A stretch of 15,203 nucleotides of DNA from DASZPL01 sp035550315 (lineage in GTDB: Bacteria; Actinomycetota; Actinomycetes; JAFAQI01): positions 1-15,203 of the forward strand of contig DASZPL010000067.1 of NCBI GenBank assembly GCA_035550315.1. The letters are read 5' to 3'. Within the stretch, counting starts at the first letter, position 1; every line of letters begins with the position of its first letter. The notes below the pieces were generated by a model that saw only the letters and a program-made list of their open reading frames with translations, ran no database searches and was not told where the DNA came from. Positions 7,049-13,791 of this stretch are shown one piece after another. Position numbers and translations under genes: made by a program.

Positions 7049-7866
7049 GCGACAGCGACGGCGGCGGCTTCGTCCGGATCGAGCAACCGCGCCCGCACGT
7101 CTCGCTGGTCACGCTGAACCGCCCGGATCGCATGAACGCGATGGCGTCCGACGTGATGATCCCGCTCCGCGAAGGCCTCGAGCGGATCGGCCGGGACAAC
7201 GACACCCGCGTCGTCGTGCTCACCGGGGCAGGCGGCGCGTTCTGCTCCGGCGCCGACCTCGAGGACCCCGGCCGGGTCCCCGACATCAACGGGTTGACGC
7301 CGCCGACGATCGCGCTGCGGGCGATGGAGCTGCTCGACGACGTCATCACCGCGATCCGCCGGCTGCACCAACCGGTCATTGCCGCGGTGAACGGACCGGC
7401 GATCGGTGGCGGGTTCTGCCTGGCGCTGGCCTGCGACATCCGGATCGCGGCGTCAACGGCGTACTTTCGCGCCGCCGGCATCAACAACGGGCTGACCGCC
7501 AGCGAGCTCGGCATCAGCTACCTGCTGCCGCGCGCGATCGGGTCGGCACGGGCGGCCGAGATCATGCTGACCGGACGCGACGTCGACGGTGCGGAGGCGG
7601 AGCGCATCGGCCTGGTCGCGCGCACCGTCGATCTCGACGACTTGCTCGAGGATTGCTACGCCACGGCCGAGCGAATCATCGGGTTCAGCCGGCCCGGCGT
7701 CGAGCTGACCAAGCGGATGCTGGTCGCGGGTCTCGACGCCGGTAGCTTCGCGGCACACATGGACCACGAGGGCATTGGGCAGTTGTTCGTCCGGCTGACC
7801 ACCCGCAACTTCGAAGAGGCTGTCGCCGCGCGCAAGCAGCGGCGACAGCCGGAGTTCAAGGACTGA
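7045..7866 (+). CDS. Crotonase-fold enoyl-CoA hydratase/isomerase family enzyme
   Basis: A 273-residue crotonase. The first oxyanion-hole loop is GAGGAFCSGADL (61-72) and the second NGPAIGGGFCLALACDIRIA (116-135), so binding and polarising an acyl-CoA thioester is secure. Aligned by eye to rat mitochondrial hydratase, the two catalytic glutamates are absent: position E144 is C125 and position E164 is G145. Instead E154 in GLTASELGISYLLPR aligns with the single acid of PaaG/enoyl-CoA isomerase-type enzymes (GLVPDGG...LLPR). Isomerase or other crotonase chemistry is therefore at least as likely as hydration. The GTG start at 7045 overlaps the SnoaL-like stop, and the thioesterase follows after 2 bases. 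Confidence 0.9.
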   Translation: MSDSDGGGFVRIEQPRPHVSLVTLNRPDRMNAMASDVMIPLREGLERIGRDNDTRVVVLTGAGGAFCSGADLEDPGRVPDINGLTPPTIALRAMELLDDVITAIRRLHQPVIAAVNGPAIGGGFCLALACDIRIAASTAYFRAAGINNGLTASELGISYLLPRAIGSARAAEIMLTGRDVDGAEAERIGLVARTVDLDDLLEDCYATAERIIGFSRPGVELTKRMLVAGLDAGSFAAHMDHEGIGQLFVRLTTRNFEEAVAARKQRRQPEFKD

Positions 7867-7868
7867 CA

Positions 7869-8519
7869 GTGGCTGACGCAACCGAACCCGCCGGCGACGA
7901 GCGCGCCGCCGCGGCGTCCCGCGCCCTCGCGGACGCGCTCCGGCGGATCATCGCGCAGCTGGCGGTCGTGCGACCCCGCACCGAGCAGCTGGAGGCCGCG
8001 GCCGAGGCGGCGAACGCGTTCGCCGACCAGCTCGACCCCTTGCCGAAGCGCAGCAAGTCGTGGGAGGTCAGCGAGGCCGGCCTCCGCCCGCGCGACTTCC
8101 TCGGCTACAGCCCGATGAGCGGGCACAGCAACCCGATCGCGCCGCCGCTGCAGATGCGCATCGTGGAGCGCGGTGACGGCGAGGTGGTGATCGAGGGCGA
8201 CATCACCTTCGGCCCGGCCTACGAAGGGCCGCCCGGCCACTGTCACGGCGGGTACGTCGCCGCCATGTTCGACGAGCTGCTCGGCTTCGCGCAGCTCGGC
8301 CCCGGCTTCACGGCGTACCTCAAGGTCGACTACCGCAAGCCGACGCCGCTGAACCGTCCGCTCGAGCTGCGGGCCTGGATCGACCACATCGACGGCCGCA
8401 AGCGACTGGTGCGCGGCACGTCGTCGCTCGACGGCGAGCTGCTCGCCGAGGCGGAAGGCTTGTTCATCGCCCCACGCAGCGGCGAGGACTACCTGTCCCG
8501 CCTCGGCTTCGCGCCCTAG
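7869..8519 (+). CDS. PaaI-like hotdog-fold acyl-CoA thioesterase
   Basis: A 216-residue protein with a C-terminal hotdog domain (about residues 75-205) that would hydrolyse an acyl-CoA to free acid and CoA. The PaaI-type signature is GHCHGGYVAAMFDELLG (123-139); HGG (126-128) and D135/E136 are the likely active-site elements. FTAYLKVDYRKPTPLNRPL (147-165) is the typical central strand pair. The first 70 residues are an alanine-rich helical extension beyond the minimal domain. The GTG start at 7869 has AAGGA (7858-7862) 6 bases upstream. It is the last gene of the operon, and its stop shares CTAG (8516-8519) with the stop of the converging luciferase-like gene. A likely role is release of CoA from dead-end intermediates, or a real pathway step. 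Confidence 0.9.
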   Translation: MADATEPAGDERAAAASRALADALRRIIAQLAVVRPRTEQLEAAAEAANAFADQLDPLPKRSKSWEVSEAGLRPRDFLGYSPMSGHSNPIAPPLQMRIVERGDGEVVIEGDITFGPAYEGPPGHCHGGYVAAMFDELLGFAQLGPGFTAYLKVDYRKPTPLNRPLELRAWIDHIDGRKRLVRGTSSLDGELLAEAEGLFIAPRSGEDYLSRLGFAP

Positions 8520-9646
8520 CTCTTCGCCGACTCGCGGTAGCGCGTCGTCGACACCACCGGGTCGGTGTCGATCTTCGGGATCACGTGCTCGCCGAGCAGC
8601 TCGATGGTGCGGATCGTGTCCTCGATCGAGGCGGGACCGATGCCGAACACGAGCTGGTCGATGCCGGTCTCCTCCCAGCGCTTGCACTGCTTGAGCGCCA
8701 TGTCCGGGTCGCCGAGGACGACACCGCCGTACTCCGCCGCGAGCTCCGCGGTTTCGAGCGTCGGCTCGTCGAGCGTGGCTGGCCACTTCGGCACCCACTC
8801 CGGGGCCGGGAAGGTGTCGTGGTAGCGGTAGACGTTGGAGACCAGGTAGTTCGGCTTGGAGTTCACGTAGGACTCGAACGCCGTCTGCTTGTCCTCGGCG
8901 ACGTACGCCGCGATGCACGACATGATGTTGTCGTTGACGAACGCGCCCACCGGCTCGGCGTTGGCGATGCCGTCCTTGTAGGACTTGCGCAGCTTCTCGA
9001 CCTTGTCCCAGCGGTCGAGCGAGAAGCCGAGCACCCCCATGCCCATCCGGCCGGCCATCTCGTACGACGGCGGGTTGCCGGCGGCGTACCACAGCGGGGC
9101 GTGCCCCTTGCCGTACGGCCGCGGCAGGATCATCCGGGGCGGCAGCGACCAGTACTTGCCCTGGTAGCCCTCGTAGGTCTCCTGGGTGAACATCTTCGGG
9201 AACTCCCGGATGACGTCCTCCCAGATCTCCTTCGTCTGGTTGGTGTCGGTGATGCCGAGGTGGTTGAGGAAGCCGAGGATCTCGTGGCTGCCGGCGCCGC
9301 GACCGGTGCCGAACTCCACCCGGCCGTGGCTGACGTGGTCGAGGTAGTTGACCCGCTCGGCCAGCTTCGCGGGGTGGTTGACCGCGGGCAGCGGGTTGAA
9401 GATGCCGCCGCCGATGTGGATCCGCTCGGTCTTGGCGGCGAGGTAGCCCGCGACAACGTCATTCGCCGACAGGTGGGAGTACTCGTCGAGGAAGTGGTGC
9501 TCGGTCAGCCAGACGAACTTGAAGCCCGCCTTGTCCGCCGCGATGACGGCTTCCATGTCCTCGAAGATCGCGTGGTGCTCCGCCTGGGGGTCGACCGCGC
9601 GCCGGTGCTTGGGCACGTAGTTCTGGATGAACAGACCGAACTCCAT
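8516..9646 (-). CDS. Luciferase-like flavin-dependent monooxygenase (LLM class)
   Basis: A 376-residue bacterial-luciferase-family protein. The TIM-barrel start MEFGLFIQNY is followed by AADKAGFKFVWLTEHHF (36-52), whose EHHF is typical of the FMNH2-using luciferase/alkanal monooxygenase branch. IHIGGGIFNPLPAVNHP (76-92), ERVNYLDHVSHGRVEFGTGRG (split at 96-116) and PLWYAAGNPPSYEMAGRMGMGVLGF (184-208) are further family blocks. It probably uses reduced flavin and O2 to oxygenate a hydrophobic substrate; a flavin reductase gene lies upstream. It differs clearly from the shorter LLM protein at 1786-2697. The ATG at 9646 has GGAG 7 bases upstream. It lies 89 bases beyond the DoxX gene in the same direction and has its own promoter-like elements. 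Confidence 0.92.
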   Translation of the reverse strand: MEFGLFIQNYVPKHRRAVDPQAEHHAIFEDMEAVIAADKAGFKFVWLTEHHFLDEYSHLSANDVVAGYLAAKTERIHIGGGIFNPLPAVNHPAKLAERVNYLDHVSHGRVEFGTGRGAGSHEILGFLNHLGITDTNQTKEIWEDVIREFPKMFTQETYEGYQGKYWSLPPRMILPRPYGKGHAPLWYAAGNPPSYEMAGRMGMGVLGFSLDRWDKVEKLRKSYKDGIANAEPVGAFVNDNIMSCIAAYVAEDKQTAFESYVNSKPNYLVSNVYRYHDTFPAPEWVPKWPATLDEPTLETAELAAEYGGVVLGDPDMALKQCKRWEETGIDQLVFGIGPASIEDTIRTIELLGEHVIPKIDTDPVVSTTRYRESAKS

Positions 9647-9699
9647 CAGGAGACTCCCTCAGTCACGGCAGACGCCCACGGCTAATTAGGTGGCAGGGC

Positions 9700-9709
9700 A
9701 TAACGTTAT
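9700..9709. promoter_or_regulatory. Palindrome ATAACGTTAT at the luciferase-like gene promoter
   Basis: A perfect 10-base palindrome in the 89-base gap before the luciferase-like gene. On the minus strand TATAAC (9710-9705) overlaps it and could be the -10 box, giving a leader of about 50 bases with a normal Shine-Dalgarno. A second short AT palindrome, CTAATTAG (9682-9689), lies downstream. The AT-rich pocket is unusual for this GC-rich DNA, so promoter or operator function is plausible but unproven. Confidence 0.45.
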
Positions 9710-9723
9710 ACCGAAGTCGGGTT

Positions 9724-9740
9724 TCTGAAAAGCCGTCAGG
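9724..9740. promoter_or_regulatory. Degenerate operator-like site D (TCTGA-N7-TCAGG)
   Basis: This has the same arm length and 7-base spacing as the three stronger sites, with one mismatch in the second arm. It overlaps the DoxX stop codon and the expected -35 area of the luciferase-like gene. It may be a weaker member of the same regulon. Confidence 0.4.
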
Positions 9741-10299
9741 TATCGGTTTTCGGGGCCGGGCGGCGCCAGCAGGTGGCGAGCAGCAGCAGCGCCCCGGCGA
9801 CGCCGGCGAGCGCGACGATCAGCCCCTTGCCGCCGAACAGCCAGCCGTGCAGGTGCAGCCCGAACGCGTGGTCGAGCGAGATCTTGCCGCCGCCCAGCGC
9901 CGCCAACGCGAACGACGCCAGCGTGATGAACAGCACGTACTCGTAACCCTCGCCGGGCCGGAAGATGAAGAACCCGTTCTTGAGGTGGTTGGCGATCAGC
10001 GCGACCAGCATCACGCCGATCACGCCCGCCGCCGCGAGTGGGGTGAGCAGCCCGAGGATCAGCAGCACGCCGGCACCCAGCTCGGTCGCGGTGGCGAGCA
10101 GGGCGTGCAGCCGGCCGGGCCGGATGCCGATCGACTCGAACCACCGCGCGGTGCCCGGCAGCTTGCCGCCGCCCCAGGCGTGGTTGTAGCCGTGCGCCAG
10201 CATCGTGATGCCGAGCGCCGCCCGCAGGAACAACGTCGCGTAGTTCACGCCGCGAATCGACGCGTACGGCGCAGAGTGCAGTGCGGCGAGCACCGTCAT
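9736..10299 (-). CDS. DoxX-family integral membrane protein
   Basis: A 187-residue membrane protein. Hydrophobic segments are at about residues 20-37, 65-86, 88-106, 120-136 and 158-177. The first four match the four-helix DoxX core, with FLRAALGITMLAHGYNH (24-40) as its usual opening. DoxX proteins range from a thiosulfate:quinone oxidoreductase subunit to redox partners in a mycobacterial membrane complex; most have no assigned reaction. The ATG at 10299 overlaps the stop of the flavin reductase fusion by 4 bases (ATGA), so the two are coupled and may share a redox job at the membrane. It is the last gene of the five-gene - operon. Confidence 0.85.
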   Translation of the reverse strand: MTVLAALHSAPYASIRGVNYATLFLRAALGITMLAHGYNHAWGGGKLPGTARWFESIGIRPGRLHALLATATELGAGVLLILGLLTPLAAAGVIGVMLVALIANHLKNGFFIFRPGEGYEYVLFITLASFALAALGGGKISLDHAFGLHLHGWLFGGKGLIVALAGVAGALLLLATCWRRPAPKTDT

Positions 10300-11510
10300 G
10301 CCCGATCCCCTTCGGTTGGTGGGGCGCCGTGCAGCGCCTCGGTGACCGCCGCCGCGGCTGACCGCAGCCGCTCGACGGTGAACGCCAGGTCGGCGGCCAG
10401 CGACCGCCGGCCGGCCACGACCGCGGACAGCACCATCACGATGACGCCGCCGGGGCCGAAGACCGGCGTCGACACGGTGCGCTCGTCGCCGCTGTCCGCA
10501 CGCGGTGACTCGTAGTCCGGCGGCAGCAGCCGGATCAGCTGATGGAGCTGTGCCGTGGTCTCGTCTTGATGCAGCTCGGGCTGTTCCCGCGAGAGCACCT
10601 CGGCTGCCTGGGAGTGCCACTGGTGACCGCGGCCGACCGAGTAGCCGGCCTCGTGCACCTCGGCCAACGTGCGGTTCAGCGCCTCGATCGTCTCGGCCGG
10701 CGCGTCCTTGCCGAGCCGGTCGAACCACGCCTTGCGCGCCGATGGCGACGCCCAGGCGACGAAGGCGGTGCCGACCGGCGGCTCGAACGGGATCCGCTGC
10801 CCCACCGCCGTCGGCAGCGCCGAGGACTCGAGCCGGCCCGCCCTGGCGAGCAGCACCATGTCGGTGCCGACGATCGCGCTCGCGACGCACTCGACCTCGA
10901 GCTCTTCGGCCAGCTCTTCGAGATGCGGCCGGGCCAGATCGGCGGAGCGCATCTGCAGCGCCAGGTCGCTTTCCCAGGCCGCGAGCGACAGCGAGGAGAA
11001 CCGGCCGTAGCCACCTTGGAAGAACACCAGCGGCATGCTGGTCGAGCCGACGTCGAGGTCGCGGACGGCGCCGATCACGATCCAGTGGTCGCCGGCCTCG
11101 TGCACCGCCTCGACGTCGCAGTCGATCCAGGCGAGCACGCCGTCGATGATCGGCGAGCCTGACCCCGCCGGGCGCCACCCCAGCTCGGCGAACTTGTCGG
11201 CGCCGCTGACCGCGAACGTCCGGCAGACCGACTCCTGGTCGGAGCCGAGGATGTTGACGCAGAACGACCCCGAGTCACGGAAGCGTGGCCAGCTGGTCGA
11301 GGCCTTGTCCGGCATGAACGCCACCAGCGGTGGCTGCAACGAGACCGAGCTGAACGACCCGACCGCCATCCCGGCCGGCTGGCCGTCGGCGTCGATCCCG
11401 GTCACCACCGCCACGCCGGTCGGGAAGTGACCGAGCACCTGCCGGAACCGCAGCGCATCAATCGGCCGCGCCGGGCCCCCCCGCGGCGCGTCAGCTGCCG
11501 GCTGCGTCAT
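10296..11510 (-). CDS. Flavin reductase fused to an IclR-type effector-binding domain
   Basis: A 404-residue two-domain protein. Residues 18-172 form a flavin reductase-like FMN-binding domain: FRQVLGHFPTGVAVVT (22-37), GMAVGSFSSVSLQPPLVAF (47-65), FCVNILG (83-89), and a GDHWIVIGAV strand (140-149). Such domains reduce free FMN/FAD with NAD(P)H for partner monooxygenases. Residues 184-396 read like the effector half of an IclR regulator: ARPHLEELAEEL (193-204), VGTDMVLLARAG (214-225), PPVGTAFVAWA (244-254), LAEVHEAGYSVGR (282-294) and STPVFGPGGVIVMVLS (347-362). No helix-turn-helix is present; the reductase takes its place. I infer ligand-controlled reductase activity. The ATG at 11510 overlaps the CoA-transferase stop by 4 bases. 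The nearby luciferase-like enzyme is the obvious candidate partner. Confidence 0.85.
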   Translation of the reverse strand: MTQPAADAPRGGPARPIDALRFRQVLGHFPTGVAVVTGIDADGQPAGMAVGSFSSVSLQPPLVAFMPDKASTSWPRFRDSGSFCVNILGSDQESVCRTFAVSGADKFAELGWRPAGSGSPIIDGVLAWIDCDVEAVHEAGDHWIVIGAVRDLDVGSTSMPLVFFQGGYGRFSSLSLAAWESDLALQMRSADLARPHLEELAEELEVECVASAIVGTDMVLLARAGRLESSALPTAVGQRIPFEPPVGTAFVAWASPSARKAWFDRLGKDAPAETIEALNRTLAEVHEAGYSVGRGHQWHSQAAEVLSREQPELHQDETTAQLHQLIRLLPPDYESPRADSGDERTVSTPVFGPGGVIVMVLSAVVAGRRSLAADLAFTVERLRSAAAAVTEALHGAPPTEGDRA

Positions 11511-12745
11511 CCGGTGGGCCCCAACGCGCCGCCGTGACGAAGCTCGGCAATCGTGGCGTCGTCGTAGTCGCAGAGCGCGCGCAGCACGTCGTAGGAATGC
11601 TCGCCCGGCTCCGGCGCCTTGCTCGGCGTCGGCAGCTCTTCGCCGACGTACTTCACCGGCCAGCCGAGCTGGTCGGCGCCGAGCTGGGACGCCGGCAGCC
11701 AGTCGAACCGGGCCGCGAACTGCGGGTCGGCCGGCAGCGTCTTCGGCGTGTTGACCGGAGCGATCGGTGTGTTGACCCGGCCGCCGAACTCCATCCAGTC
11801 GGCGCTGGTGCGCTCGGCGAAGATGTCGCGCAGCTCGGCCTGCAGCTCGCGGTTGCCGCGGGCGTGGTCGGCGTACTTCGATCCGGGCCAGCGCTCGAAC
11901 AGGTCCATCCGGCCGACGCCCTCGCAGAAGTTCTTCCAGAACACCTGCTCACTGGCCATGAACAGCACGTGGCCGTCCTTCGTCGCGTAGATCTGGTAGC
12001 GCACGCCTTCGCGCATCCCGGCGGTGCCGGGCGCGCGTCGCTCGTAGTCGTCGCTCGGGTTGCCGGTCACTTCCGACTCGGGCCGTTCGTAGGCGCGCCA
12101 GGTCTCGCTGCGGTACCAGTCGAACGCGGCGGCGCAGTCCGATTGAGCGAGCTCGAGCTCTGCGCCTTCGCCGGTCTCGCGGGCGCGAATGACGGCGGCG
12201 AGGATCGCGGTCGCGCCGTAGAGCGGTGCGGCATAGATCCCGATGCTGACGTGCTCCGGGATGTAGGTGAAGCCGTCGTCGTCCACGGCCGGCGTGACGA
12301 TCCCGGCCCAGGTGTCGTAGGCGATGCCGTGGCTCGGGTAGTCCTTGTACGGGCCGGTGCCGCCGTACCCGGAGATGCTGGCGAACACCAGCTTCGGGTT
12401 CAGGGCGCGGAGCTCGGCCGCGCCCAGCCCGAGCCGGGCCAGCGCGCCCGGCCGCATCGCCTCGACCACGACGTCCGCGCCTTTCGCCAGGTCGCGGAAC
12501 ACCCGCTTGCCGCCGTCGGTGCGCAGGTCGAGCGTGATGCTCCGCTTGCCGCGGTTGATGTGCAGGTGCATCAATGAGACGCCCTCGACGATCGGCCAGG
12601 TCATGCCGCGGACGTAGTCGCCGGCCGGCGGCTCCACCTTGATCACCTCGGCGCCGAGGTCGACCAACGCGCTGGTGATGGCGGCCGGGCCGAGCATCGA
12701 GCACTCGATCACGCGCAGCCCGGACAGCGGCGGACGCACGGTCAC
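11507..12745 (-). CDS. Family III CoA-transferase (CaiB/BaiF-type)
   Basis: A 412-residue protein of the formyl-CoA transferase/CaiB/racemase family, which moves CoA between acids or epimerises alpha-methyl acyl-CoAs. LSGLRVIECSMLGPAAITSALVDLGAEVIKVEPP (7-40, in two family blocks) and NRGKRSITLDLRTDGGK (64-80) form the N-terminal domain. ISGYGGTGPYKDYPSHGIAYD (124-144) and AILAAVIRARETGEGAELE (180-198) follow. H139 matches the racemase histidine. The Asp usually found just before the conserved small helix (D169 of formyl-CoA transferase, D156 of the racemase) appears to be I170, so the mechanism may differ. The GTG start at 12745 overlaps the preceding acyl-CoA dehydrogenase stop by 4 bases. 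In this operon it probably activates or recycles the substrate of the dehydrogenase pair. Confidence 0.9.
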   Translation of the reverse strand: MTVRPPLSGLRVIECSMLGPAAITSALVDLGAEVIKVEPPAGDYVRGMTWPIVEGVSLMHLHINRGKRSITLDLRTDGGKRVFRDLAKGADVVVEAMRPGALARLGLGAAELRALNPKLVFASISGYGGTGPYKDYPSHGIAYDTWAGIVTPAVDDDGFTYIPEHVSIGIYAAPLYGATAILAAVIRARETGEGAELELAQSDCAAAFDWYRSETWRAYERPESEVTGNPSDDYERRAPGTAGMREGVRYQIYATKDGHVLFMASEQVFWKNFCEGVGRMDLFERWPGSKYADHARGNRELQAELRDIFAERTSADWMEFGGRVNTPIAPVNTPKTLPADPQFAARFDWLPASQLGADQLGWPVKYVGEELPTPSKAPEPGEHSYDVLRALCDYDDATIAELRHGGALGPTG

Positions 12746-13791
12746 GTCGGGAGAGTACCTAACGACGCGTCAGACCCGTTGCCCTCAACGGCGCCGGGCG
12801 TCACGCCGAGGACGGCGGCGGCGGCGCGGGCGCGATGCCAGGTCTCGTCGCCGTAGAGCGAGCGCAGCGTCCAGGTCCGCTTGAGCCACATGTGGAGGTC
12901 GTGCTCGAAGGTGTAGCCGATGCCGGCGTGCACCTGTAGCGCGGTGCGCGCGGCCCGCGCCGCCGCCGCGGACACCGCCAGTTTGGCGTGCGAGGAGTTG
13001 CGCGTCCGGCCGGGCTCGTCACGCGTCATGGCCCAGGCGCCGCGGGCGACGACCGGCGCGGCGAACGAGGTCGCGACGTAGCAGTCCGCCAACTGATGCT
13101 TCACCGCCTGGAACGACCCGATGACCCGGCCGAACTGCTCGCGGGTCAACGCGTACTTCACGGCCATGTCCAGCATCGCTTCTGCCGCGCCCACCAGCAC
13201 CGCGGCTGACGCGACCGCGACGACGTCCTGCGCGAACCCGACGTCGATCCCGAGGCGGGTCGCCGGCTCGGCCGTCCACTCGACGGTGGCCAGCCGCACG
13301 CCGCGGTCGGCGGACTCGACCGGCGCGACGACGGCGTCGCCCGGCGCGAGGGCATGGATCTCCTTGCCGTCGGCGAGCAGCAGCAGGTCCGCCCATGGCG
13401 CGCCGGACACGAGCGCGCCGGGGCCGACGCCGAGGCCGATCGACGCTCCTTCGGCGACCCGCGGCAGCCAGTGCTCGGCGGCGTCGCCGTCGGCGACGGC
13501 GAGCACGACGGCGCCGGCGATCGTCTCCAGCACCGGCTCCGGCAGGCAGGCCCGGCCGGCCTCGGTGAGCAGCGGGACCGCCGCGGTGAGGTCCAGGCCG
13601 GCGCCGCCGTACTTGTCCGGTACGACGAGACCCAACGCCCCGAGCCCGGCCAGCGAGGACCACAGCCCCGGGATCCGGCCGTCGTCGGAGTCCCACGCCA
13701 CGCGCAGCGCCACCGAGTCGGCCGACCGCGCGAGCAGGTCGCGCACGGTCGCTGCGAACTCGAGCGCCTCCGGCGCCGCCGTCATCCGCAT
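12742..13791 (-). CDS. Acyl-CoA dehydrogenase, smaller subunit (no canonical base)
   Basis: A 349-residue acyl-CoA dehydrogenase-like protein. LGALGLVVPDKYGGAGLDL (50-68) is the N-terminal helical domain. The middle beta domain is short and lacks a clear SEPxAGSD flavin motif. TREQFGRVIGSFQAVKHQLAD (216-236, two blocks) is the FAD-adenine contact of the C-terminal domain, and VHAGIGYTFEHDLHMWLKR is near 287-305. The MCAD catalytic Glu position (IYEGT) reads LYGDE here, so the base is missing. In mycobacteria such proteins pair with a larger subunit as alpha2beta2 enzymes acting on steroid side-chain acyl-CoAs (ChsE4-ChsE5 type). Its ATG at 13791 directly abuts the stop of the larger subunit (TGA-ATG), which supports a complex. 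An ATG at 13785 is an alternative start. Confidence 0.9.
   Translation of the reverse strand: MRMTAAPEALEFAATVRDLLARSADSVALRVAWDSDDGRIPGLWSSLAGLGALGLVVPDKYGGAGLDLTAAVPLLTEAGRACLPEPVLETIAGAVVLAVADGDAAEHWLPRVAEGASIGLGVGPGALVSGAPWADLLLLADGKEIHALAPGDAVVAPVESADRGVRLATVEWTAEPATRLGIDVGFAQDVVAVASAAVLVGAAEAMLDMAVKYALTREQFGRVIGSFQAVKHQLADCYVATSFAAPVVARGAWAMTRDEPGRTRNSSHAKLAVSAAAARAARTALQVHAGIGYTFEHDLHMWLKRTWTLRSLYGDETWHRARAAAAVLGVTPGAVEGNGSDASLGTLPT

Noticed and set aside
7656..9092. A 478-codon minus-strand frame across the thioesterase and luciferase-like genes
   Set aside because: It is out of frame with the clear luciferase-like protein, crosses the convergent CTAG junction, and its translation looks like GC-rich shadow sequence.
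12758..12774. A fifth possible operator, CCTAA-N7-TCAGA
   Set aside because: Only three of five bases match in the left arm. It lies inside the 3' coding end of the smaller acyl-CoA dehydrogenase, just upstream of a translationally coupled gene. It could be chance.
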